Part shown: one piece after another, positions 1 to 5,920 of the stretch
How positions within the stretch are numbered: position 1 is the first letter of the stretch
Layout of the letters: each line of letters begins with the position of its first letter
Translations under genes and position numbers: made by a program
NCBI GenBank assembly: GCA_003218345.1
Contig: QHNF01000113.1
Span: forward strand, 1 to 5,920
Direction of reading: 5' to 3'
Source of the DNA: Verrucomicrobiota bacterium
GTDB taxonomy: Bacteria; Verrucomicrobiota; Verrucomicrobiia; Chthoniobacterales; UBA10450
DNA length: 5,920 nt
Notes under the pieces: model-generated
Database searches by the model: none
Seen by the model: the letters and a program-made list of their open reading frames with translations, nothing else
Told to the model about the DNA's origin: nothing

Positions 1-2112
1 CTGGTTCTAATTTTTCTGACGATTCAGTATCGCGGCTTCTACGCGAAACGAGCTGCTACCGCGGCAACAACTAAGCCCGTGCCGTTTGAGCCGAGTGCCT
101 TGCCGGAAGGTGCACCAGAGAAACTCTCCGGCAATGCGACCTCCCCTGAGAGTCTTCCAACGTCGACAAGCGCGGCACCTGCTACTCCGGTCCTAGAAGG
201 GAAGCAGCCAACTGTCTTTAGTGGACACATCCTGCGCGGTGTGCTGCCGGGCTTTATCTTCTCAGGTGTCCTACTCGGCCTTTTGCCAATGTGGAACAGC
301 GCGGTCTTTATCGCAGCATTCGCTGTATTGGCAGTGTTATTTGTTGTGTGCCCCCTGAGGGTGCAGATGGTCGCGCTGGCTATTGCCGCCGGAGTAATAG
401 CGCTGCCACAGATGCTCTATTTGAGCACTGGGCCCGCCAGGGCAGTAATGCCACGACTCCTTCACTGGGGCTATATGGTTGACCAGCCAACGGCTGCGAA
501 TGTTGCAAAATACCTTGGCTTCACCTTTGGTTTCAAGTGGCTGTTAATAGCGTTAGCACTGGTTCTCGCTACAGGCCTCCAAAGACGAATATTTGTAGCG
601 GTTTCGAGCCTTCTCCTAGTAGCCTTCTCTTTTCAGTTCACCATTGAGGTCCTCGCCAATCAGAAGTTTTTTCACATCTGGGTCATCATCGCCAACTTGT
701 TTGTCGCCTATGCGCTATGGCGTTTATGGCGTCTTTCGCTGTTCGGAACTACGCTGCCAGGAAAGCTAACTGCTATTATTCTTGTTGCGGCTATCGTTCC
801 AGGCGGGTTGATCGAATTTTTGCCGATTCATAACACTGGATGGAGTGAAGTCACTTATCGAAATGATCCGCTGATCGAGTGGCTTACGAACGAGACCAAA
901 CCACGCGATATTTTTCTAACAGACCGTTTCGTCACTCATCCAATACTGATGGCCGGGCGTCGTGTCTTGTATGGCTGGCCTTACTACGGATGGTCAGCCG
1001 GTTACAACGCGAGCAAGCACGACAGGGTTTACACCGAGCTGTTCGAGAGCAAGGACCCGTGGAAAGTGTTCCAGCTTTTGAAAGAGAATGGCATCAGCTA
1101 CGTGGCTTTCGACAATGCGGTTCGGCACGGTCAGTTCATCAAGCGACCAAATGAACAGATTTATGCCACTTATTTTCCGAAGGTGTTTGAGGACAAGCAA
1201 AATCGGTATAATTCGCTCACAATTTATAAAGTGCCCGAGACCGCACCTCCTCAGCTCAGGTCTCTGCCGGAACACGCTACTAACATGTTTGAAGGCGGCA
1301 GAGGCACGGGGAAAGGAGAATTTGATTCGCCGCACGGAATCGCTGTTGACCGCGCTGGAAATATTTACGTCGCCGACACGAACAATGGACGGATCGAAAA
1401 ATTCTCTCCGAGCGGCGTCTATATTACGAGCTTGGGAATGAAGGGCACCGGCTATGGACAGTTAGGAGAACCGAATGGAATCGCCATCGACCGGGATGGC
1501 AACATCTACATAGCAGACGCTTCCAATCACCGCGTGCAGAAGCTGGCGCCCGATGGAACTCTCATTGGCGAGTGGAAAGGCCCAGATCCTGGATTCTACG
1601 GTCCACGACGGATCGCCATTGGTCCTGATAACTCGATTTATGTTGTGGATCAGGGGCGCACCCGGATCGTTAAGTTGAGTACGGATGGAGACGTGCTCGC
1701 GACCTGGGGCACCAAAGGGAATGGCGACGGGCAGTTTGACGACCATACCTCGGTTGCTGTTGATCCTAAGAGCAACAAGGTTTACGTTGCCGATCCGCGC
1801 AACAGGCGGATCCAGGTATTTGATTCAAACGGAAAATTTCTAAATAAGTGGCCAGTGCCCGAGTGGCAACGGCTATATGGGTTCGAGGATTTAGCGATAG
1901 ATTCGAAGGCAGGCAGGCTCTACGCATCAAGCGCCAACATGGACAGCGTGCTCGTTTTCGATTTGAACGGAAACACAATAGGAACCGTGAGGCCTAAACC
2001 GCCGGAGAAACTCGACGGCCCATCAGCCTTGGCTCTGGTGGACCGGAAACTCTACGTGCTTTGCATGGCTGGGAACCGTGTCACCGAAATTAACCTGGGA
2101 ACAAGATACTAG
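1..2112 (+). CDS. GT-C-like multi-pass membrane protein with C-terminal NHL beta-propeller (5' partial)
   Basis: The frame is open from base 1 with no stop, and its first residues (LVLIFLTIQYRGFYAKR) look like the end of a membrane helix. The gene therefore starts left of the window; the GTG at 79 is probably internal. Numbering residues from that GTG: a Pro/Ser/Thr/Ala-rich loop (about 1-46); hydrophobic helices near 50-70, 73-91, 97-116, 152-166, 171-190, 197-215 and 228-247; a soluble segment (about 250-385) with DIFLTDRFVTHP and GRRVLYGWPYYGW; a short linker; then six NHL blades (about 402-673) with the repeating GIAVD..GNIYVAD..N.RI pattern. Helices followed by an extracytoplasmic domain resemble GT-C glycosyltransferases, which use polyprenyl-phosphate sugars outside the membrane. 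The first loop, where the catalytic Asp would lie, is outside the window, so enzyme activity is inference. The NHL region is near-certain. It ends at TAG 2110-2112, 59 bp before the next gene on the same strand, so co-transcription is likely. Confidence 0.85.
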   Translation: MVLIFLTIQYRGFYAKRAATAATTKPVPFEPSALPEGAPEKLSGNATSPESLPTSTSAAPATPVLEGKQPTVFSGHILRGVLPGFIFSGVLLGLLPMWNSAVFIAAFAVLAVLFVVCPLRVQMVALAIAAGVIALPQMLYLSTGPARAVMPRLLHWGYMVDQPTAANVAKYLGFTFGFKWLLIALALVLATGLQRRIFVAVSSLLLVAFSFQFTIEVLANQKFFHIWVIIANLFVAYALWRLWRLSLFGTTLPGKLTAIILVAAIVPGGLIEFLPIHNTGWSEVTYRNDPLIEWLTNETKPRDIFLTDRFVTHPILMAGRRVLYGWPYYGWSAGYNASKHDRVYTELFESKDPWKVFQLLKENGISYVAFDNAVRHGQFIKRPNEQIYATYFPKVFEDKQNRYNSLTIYKVPETAPPQLRSLPEHATNMFEGGRGTGKGEFDSPHGIAVDRAGNIYVADTNNGRIEKFSPSGVYITSLGMKGTGYGQLGEPNGIAIDRDGNIYIADASNHRVQKLAPDGTLIGEWKGPDPGFYGPRRIAIGPDNSIYVVDQGRTRIVKLSTDGDVLATWGTKGNGDGQFDDHTSVAVDPKSNKVYVADPRNRRIQVFDSNGKFLNKWPVPEWQRLYGFEDLAIDSKAGRLYASSANMDSVLVFDLNGNTIGTVRPKPPEKLDGPSALALVDRKLYVLCMAGNRVTEINLGTRY
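1231..2097 (+). repeat. NHL module, copy 1 of a direct duplication
   Basis: This 867 bp stretch codes for the linker (VPETAPPQLRSLPE) and the six-bladed NHL propeller of the first protein. It aligns with 4101-4955. Blades, in residues counted from the GTG at 79, lie near 412-455, 459-498, 505-543, 550-590, 598-636 and 645-673. Blades 1-4 keep the NHL core (D..GN.Y.AD..N.RI..F...G). Blade 5 has ASSANMDSVLVFD in place of the AD..N.RI motif, and blade 6 is short. The strand TNMFEGG before blade 1 may complete blade 6 and close the ring, a known way for propellers to close; this is inference. Relative to copy 2 it has three extra codons near WKGPDPGFYG and one near EWQRLYGF. Confidence 0.9.
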
Positions 2113-2182
2113 CCAGCGCAGCGATCAAGACTCCTATTCCATTGATTCCGTAGAACGCAAAGCCAAGTAGTATGGAGCTATT
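2093..2182 (-). other. Possible remnant: hydrophobic reading frame across the intergenic gap
   Basis: On the minus strand, thirty codons lie between two in-frame stops (TGA at 2185-2183 and TAA at 2092-2090) and read as one strongly hydrophobic, Gly/Ala-rich segment, including GFAFYGINGIGVLIAALA. It has no ATG and no visible ribosome binding site, so it is not an intact gene. It covers the whole 59 bp gap between the two plus-strand genes and the last few codons of the first. It could be the 3' end of a lost convergent membrane-protein gene, or chance. Low confidence. Confidence 0.2.
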
Positions 2183-4958
2183 TCAGAAGCAACGGAGACT
2201 CTGTATCCCGAGACTGCTGCTCCTCGGCTTGTCGTTTGTTAGTCTGGCAATTTGCGCCGCCGGTGGCACAGCTCACTATCTAAAACATGCTTGGGGAGAC
2301 CCGTGGCAGCCGATCGGGTGGCTGCTTAGCATGTTCTTCTTGCTTTGCGCCTTCCTGCCAGACCCCCGTGGCCTGGCGACTGGTTTCAAGTCTCTAATAA
2401 AGCTGAAGACAGCATTCTTTCTATTCTGGATCCTGTTCTTCATAGTTTCGCACCTCTGGAATTTCCGGACCGCGCCGTGGAACAGAGACGCACTTTTTGA
2501 CGAGTCCGGCAATGACCTCGGGTATCTAAAAAGTTACGTTATCGGTCATCCATATCAGGCGGCCTGGTTTCATGGCGTTATTTCGCGAGAGACCCTGTTT
2601 CATTACTATGTGTGGGGTTTTCTTAAGCTATTCGGCTTTAATATCCTGTCGTATGAAGCAGCGCTCTTTGTTATTTGGCTGACGGCCTTTGTGTTCACGC
2701 TCTTGCTAGTTGACCTGTTCTTTGGGTCTTACATTGTCACCTCAATCGCGGCGCTGAGCTTTAACTTCCTTCCCTTTGCATTCATTTACACTTTCGTTGG
2801 ATACCGTTATCCGATGACGCTGGCTTTAGCTGTAGTGTCTCTCTACTTTCTGCGCGCAGGGTTTAGGAACGGCTCGCCATTTTGCCTCTCGCTGGGCGGC
2901 ATCGCTGCGGGCCTTTGCCTGGCCAGCTCCATACCCGGCAAGCAATATGTGCTGGCGCTTGTGATTGCTGTGCCGCTGTACGCTGTGTTTTATTGGAGGA
3001 GCTTAAAGCGAACCGTCGCGTGGAGCTCGCTGGCCGTTATCGTTTACAGCTTTTTGGCGGCTGCCACGCCAATTCTCTGTTACATCATCTTCAATCGCGA
3101 ACACTACACATATTATGAAGGCGCGTACCTTCACCGTTTCTGGGACGCGGTGCGGGGAACCCCGGCCCCTAATGATATGCGATATTATGTGAGTGGGCTC
3201 TGGAACTGTTTTTTTGCTGCCCATTTTTGGCCTCGGCTTTTGTTTCCGGATTTTTTGCCTATTCCGTTGCCGTACTATTTTTTCTTGCTGCCCGGACTTA
3301 TTCTTGCCGTTGCTCACAGGCGTTATGAGGTCGTGCTGCTGGCAACGCTTCCCGTCGTAGGAGTATTTGTTACGGGGGGACCTGCCGTTGAGCAGCGGCT
3401 GTTGCTTGCAATCCCGTTCTGGATCATCCTAATGAGCTTCACGTTTGCCACGTTGCTGAAGCTTCGGCCGTGGCCGGGCGTGCAAGGCGTTGCCTGCGCC
3501 CTAGCAGCGCTCATACTGTTGGACGGGCTGGTCCCATCCGTTCGATACATCTACAGCAAGACCACAAGCCCGTTTTCGATTGGCCACTATGCGCAACATC
3601 AGGTCGCTGTGTCACGGTTCTTAAAACATGTCGTAGCCGGCCAACAACACCCCGGTCCTCCTCACCTGGAACGCGACGAGTTTAATCGGATTAAAGACAT
3701 CCCCGATCCTCCTTACGACACATTCATCTGCCAGAATGATGCTTATTCAATCATTCACCTGTTTTTGCATGACTACGATGATGACAAAATCCTCTCCTTT
3801 TGCGCGGAATTGCCCTTCTCCTTTGTCATGACCGAGCAGGATGTATGGAACGCGAATAAAAGGGCCATTCTCACTTACGTTCCCGGCAACAAAGATCTGA
3901 AGCTGATCTGGGAAAGGGACCCACAGGCAAAAAGGATCATCAGAATCTTTCAATCGCTCCGGGACCTTGGAACAGAGGATTCGCTTTCATTTTCCTTTGG
4001 CGGAAGAGTAAGGACGTTCTACGTGCTGAACATCCCTGCCGAGAACATTCCACAGTTTCAGCAACGCGTGAGCACCTTGCCTGCTACTCCTCTCGATAAG
4101 GTACCGGCGACACCGCCTTCTCAGCTCAGTTCTCTCCCTGAAGGTGTAACTAACATGTTTGAAGGCGGCAGAGGAACCGGAAAAGGAGAATTTGATTCGC
4201 CGTCTGGAATTGCTGTTGATGCCAGCGGAAATATTGTGGTCGCTGATACGAATAACGGGCGCATCGAAAAATTCTCGCCGACCGGCGCCTTTCTTATTAC
4301 TATGGGAACGAAAGGAAGCGGCCATGGGCAACTAGGACAGCCCAATGGAATCGCGATTGATCGAGCTGGCAACATATACGTCGCAGAAGCTTCCAATCAC
4401 CGTGTGCAGAAACTCGCTCCCGATGGGACATTCATTGCCGAGTGGGCACCTGGATTTTATGGGCCACGCCGAATCGCCATTGGTCCTGACGACTCAATTT
4501 ATGTGGTAGATCAGGGACGCACCCGAATTGTGAAGTTTAACCTTGATGGTCAAGTTCTCACGACTTGGGGGACCAAAGGGAATGGCGACGGACAGTTGGA
4601 CGATCCTACTTCCCTCGCGGTCGACTCCTCAACGAACCAAGTGTATGTGGCCGACCCGCGCAACAAGCGGATACAAGTATTCGACTCGAATGGAAAGTTT
4701 CTACGCAAATGGTCGATTCCCGAATGGGGCCTGTACGGCTTTGAAGATCTGGCTATAGATTCGAAAGCACGCCGATTATATGCATCCAGCGCCAACATGA
4801 ACATAATTTTGGTCTTTGACTTAGACGGAAAGAGAATTGGAACCTTAAGGCCGAAATCGCCCGACAATCTAGATGGGCCCTCAGGTCTCGCTTTGGTGGG
4901 CCGGAAGCTCTACGTCCTGAACATGCGTAGCAACCACGTAAGCCAGATCAGTCTCTAA
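2172..4958 (+). CDS. PMT/ArnT-like GT-C glycosyltransferase fused to C-terminal NHL beta-propeller
   Basis: Complete, 928 residues. An in-frame TAG at 2151-2153, with no start codon between it and 2172, fixes ATG 2172 as the first possible start. The basic N-terminus (QKQRRL) before a helix fits a membrane protein. No clear Shine-Dalgarno sequence is visible. About 12-13 hydrophobic segments span residues 12-455. The loop after the third helix has DALFDESGNDLGYL (106-119), where an acidic pair (D110, E111) occupies the place of the catalytic Asp of GT-C enzymes. It is followed by ETLFHYYVWGFLKLFG (140-155), which resembles the PMT_2/ArnT segment before the next helix. Residues about 460-640 form a soluble, probably extracytoplasmic region with an acidic HDYDDDK patch (533-539). 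It is unlike the matching region of the upstream gene. A linker rich in Pro/Thr/Ser leads to six NHL blades (about 660-928). Role by family: transfer of a sugar from a polyprenyl-phosphate donor to an unknown acceptor. The fold is likely; the substrate is unknown. Confidence 0.9.
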   Translation: MELFQKQRRLCIPRLLLLGLSFVSLAICAAGGTAHYLKHAWGDPWQPIGWLLSMFFLLCAFLPDPRGLATGFKSLIKLKTAFFLFWILFFIVSHLWNFRTAPWNRDALFDESGNDLGYLKSYVIGHPYQAAWFHGVISRETLFHYYVWGFLKLFGFNILSYEAALFVIWLTAFVFTLLLVDLFFGSYIVTSIAALSFNFLPFAFIYTFVGYRYPMTLALAVVSLYFLRAGFRNGSPFCLSLGGIAAGLCLASSIPGKQYVLALVIAVPLYAVFYWRSLKRTVAWSSLAVIVYSFLAAATPILCYIIFNREHYTYYEGAYLHRFWDAVRGTPAPNDMRYYVSGLWNCFFAAHFWPRLLFPDFLPIPLPYYFFLLPGLILAVAHRRYEVVLLATLPVVGVFVTGGPAVEQRLLLAIPFWIILMSFTFATLLKLRPWPGVQGVACALAALILLDGLVPSVRYIYSKTTSPFSIGHYAQHQVAVSRFLKHVVAGQQHPGPPHLERDEFNRIKDIPDPPYDTFICQNDAYSIIHLFLHDYDDDKILSFCAELPFSFVMTEQDVWNANKRAILTYVPGNKDLKLIWERDPQAKRIIRIFQSLRDLGTEDSLSFSFGGRVRTFYVLNIPAENIPQFQQRVSTLPATPLDKVPATPPSQLSSLPEGVTNMFEGGRGTGKGEFDSPSGIAVDASGNIVVADTNNGRIEKFSPTGAFLITMGTKGSGHGQLGQPNGIAIDRAGNIYVAEASNHRVQKLAPDGTFIAEWAPGFYGPRRIAIGPDDSIYVVDQGRTRIVKFNLDGQVLTTWGTKGNGDGQLDDPTSLAVDSSTNQVYVADPRNKRIQVFDSNGKFLRKWSIPEWGLYGFEDLAIDSKARRLYASSANMNIILVFDLDGKRIGTLRPKSPDNLDGPSGLALVGRKLYVLNMRSNHVSQISL
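4101..4955 (+). repeat. NHL module, copy 2 of a direct duplication
   Basis: This 855 bp stretch encodes the linker VPATPPSQLSSLPE and the six NHL blades of the second protein, near residues 671-711, 718-758, 761-800, 806-847, 853-892 and 900-928. Against copy 1 about 220 of 285 aligned residues are identical by hand count, and DNA similarity is obvious, for example the 17 bases AACATGTTTGAAGGCGG at the start of both propellers. Long invariant blocks include ASNHRVQKLAPDGT, GFYGPRRIAIGPD, YVVDQGRTRIVK and YGFEDLAIDSKA. The copies lie 2870 bp apart in the same orientation. Similarity runs to the penultimate few codons of both genes. Confidence 0.9.
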
Positions 4959-4983
4959 ATAACAAAGCGGGCGACGGCGACTA

Positions 4984-5919
4984 TCATTGTTTAGGTTCGA
5001 TCGAATCGCTTACCAAGTATCTGGGCCGGCCTTTTACTTCTTCGTAAATGCGGGCCAGGTATTCGCCGATGATGCCGAGGCTGATCATCAGGAAACTTCC
5101 GATGATAAGCTCCAATAGAATGACAGTAGCGAAACCGCTGACTGCCTGGCCTACCAGTTTCAAGTATAAAGTCTCCAGTCCCAGGATAACTGATAGAACG
5201 AGGAAAATCACACCCGAAAATGTGACCAAGTGCAACGGGAACGATGAGAACGCAGTTATTCCTACCAGAGCCAGCTTTAGACGTTTAAATATCGACCAGG
5301 TCGATTGACCTACGGAACGTGGCGCCACTTCAAAGGGAATCTGGACGGTGGTGAAACCCATCCAGACAGTCATTCCCCGAAAAAACACGTTGCGCTCGTG
5401 CATTTTCAGCCACGCATCCACAGCTTTGCGATTCATCAGTTTGAAATCCGATGCGCCTTTGAAATGGAATCCAGACAGTCTGTTCAAGATGAAATAGAAC
5501 AACTGGGCGCCAACCCTGCTCGATAATGATTCGCGGCCCCGCTTGCTTTTAACTGCTTCCACAATCTCAGCTCCGGAATTCTGCCACATCCGCACCATAT
5601 CAGGCAGAAGGGACGGTGGATGTTGCCCATCGGCATCCATCACGATCACAGCGTCACCCCGGGCATGCTCCAGTCCCGCGCTTAAGGCCGATTCCTTGCC
5701 AAAGTTACGACTTAGCCGCAAAGCGCAGATCGCCTGGGAGCTTTTCGCTTCGGTTGTTATTATGCGCCAGGTATCGTCAGGTGAGCCATCGTCAACAAGC
5801 ACGAGTTCGTATGACAGGTTGCACTGGTTTAGAACGCTGCGCACAGCTGTCAAGAAGCTAGATAACTGCGCGCCTTCACGAAAAACGGGGATCACAACCG
5901 AAAGCAATGGTCGGTTCAT
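4984..5919 (-). CDS. Family 2 glycosyltransferase, polyprenyl-phosphate sugar synthase type (DPM1/GtrB/ArnC-like)
   Basis: A 311-residue protein, normal length for the GtrB/ArnC type. The N-terminal GT-A domain has SVVIPVFREG (7-16), VDDGSPDDT (42-50) for nucleotide binding, and DADGQHPP (95-102), whose DAD is the metal-binding DXD. ASDFKLMNRK (156-165) and RGMTVWMGF (181-189) follow, then RSVGQSTWSIFKRLKLAL (201-218) leading into the membrane region. Two helices (about 230-250 and 262-285) precede the family's typical tail GIIGEYLARIYEEVKGRPRY (282-301). By family, it transfers a sugar from a nucleotide donor to undecaprenyl or another polyprenyl phosphate on the cytoplasmic face, supplying GT-C enzymes; the sugar cannot be told from sequence. 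The start ATG (5919-5917) lies one base from the window edge. MNRPLLSVVIP is a usual N-terminus for the family, but a longer form and the ribosome binding site cannot be examined. It converges on the NHL/GT-C gene with a 25 bp gap. Confidence 0.92.
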   Translation of the reverse strand: MNRPLLSVVIPVFREGAQLSSFLTAVRSVLNQCNLSYELVLVDDGSPDDTWRIITTEAKSSQAICALRLSRNFGKESALSAGLEHARGDAVIVMDADGQHPPSLLPDMVRMWQNSGAEIVEAVKSKRGRESLSSRVGAQLFYFILNRLSGFHFKGASDFKLMNRKAVDAWLKMHERNVFFRGMTVWMGFTTVQIPFEVAPRSVGQSTWSIFKRLKLALVGITAFSSFPLHLVTFSGVIFLVLSVILGLETLYLKLVGQAVSGFATVILLELIIGSFLMISLGIIGEYLARIYEEVKGRPRYLVSDSIEPKQ

Positions 5920-5920
5920 T

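Noticed and set aside
79..81. GTG as the true start of the first gene
   Set aside because: The frame is open to base 1, the residues before the GTG look like the end of a membrane helix, and no Shine-Dalgarno sequence precedes it. A GT-C core would also need more helices upstream.
994..1335. Minus-strand reading frame that resembles another at 3987-4331 (both contain RRIKFSF and SAAFKHVS)
   Set aside because: The resemblance is fully explained by both lying antisense to the duplicated linker and NHL start. They are shadows, not a conserved gene pair.
1282..2097. NHL units as a DNA tandem repeat or CRISPR-like array
   Set aside because: The ~40-residue periodicity is seen at protein level only. 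Neighbouring blades within one gene have diverged at DNA level, and there are no spacers.
2113..2171. Promoter for the second tandem gene
   Set aside because: Hexamer-like words such as TTGATT occur, but no properly spaced partner box is convincing. Read-through from the first gene is simpler.
4121..4867. Other antisense frames over the second NHL module
   Set aside because: They overlap a strongly supported coding region, have atypical composition and show no recognisable domain.
4959..4983. Possible bidirectional terminator between the convergent genes
   Set aside because: The 25 bp gap is partly GC-rich but has no evident inverted repeat followed by a T run on either strand.

Overview
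The window holds three protein-coding genes and almost no non-coding DNA. Two tandem plus-strand genes (1-2112, open at the left edge, and 2172-4958) each encode a multi-pass membrane protein. In both, the core looks like a GT-C (lipid-phosphosugar-using) glycosyltransferase, and the C-terminus carries a six-bladed NHL beta-propeller. A third gene runs convergently on the minus strand (5919-4984). It encodes a family 2 glycosyltransferase of the polyprenyl-phosphate sugar synthase type (DPM1/GtrB/ArnC-like) with two C-terminal membrane helices.

The standout feature is a duplicated module. The last ~285 residues of both plus-strand proteins (DNA 1231-2097 and 4101-4955) align almost without gaps. 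By hand count, about 220 of 285 aligned residues are identical (~77%), with only two small indels (3 and 1 codons). The membrane cores upstream do not resemble each other by eye. The same propeller therefore sits on two different GT-C-like scaffolds side by side, through domain shuffling, duplication or ongoing gene conversion.

A plausible working model, which is inference, is that the GT2 enzyme makes a polyprenyl-phosphate sugar on the cytoplasmic face. The GT-C-like proteins would then use it on the outer face of the membrane, and the extracytoplasmic NHL propellers would bind the acceptor, a partner protein or a surface polymer. The acceptor and sugar are unknown.

The organism is bacterial. 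Base composition is moderate (near or slightly above 50% GC by eye), and large GT-C proteins fused to NHL repeats are reminiscent of soil lineages such as Acidobacteriota or Verrucomicrobiota. The lineage cannot be fixed from this window. I saw no RNA genes, CRISPR array, insertion sequence or phage gene. The gaps are 59 bp (2113-2171) and 25 bp (4959-4983); neither shows a convincing promoter or terminator. The first contains an odd minus-strand hydrophobic reading frame.
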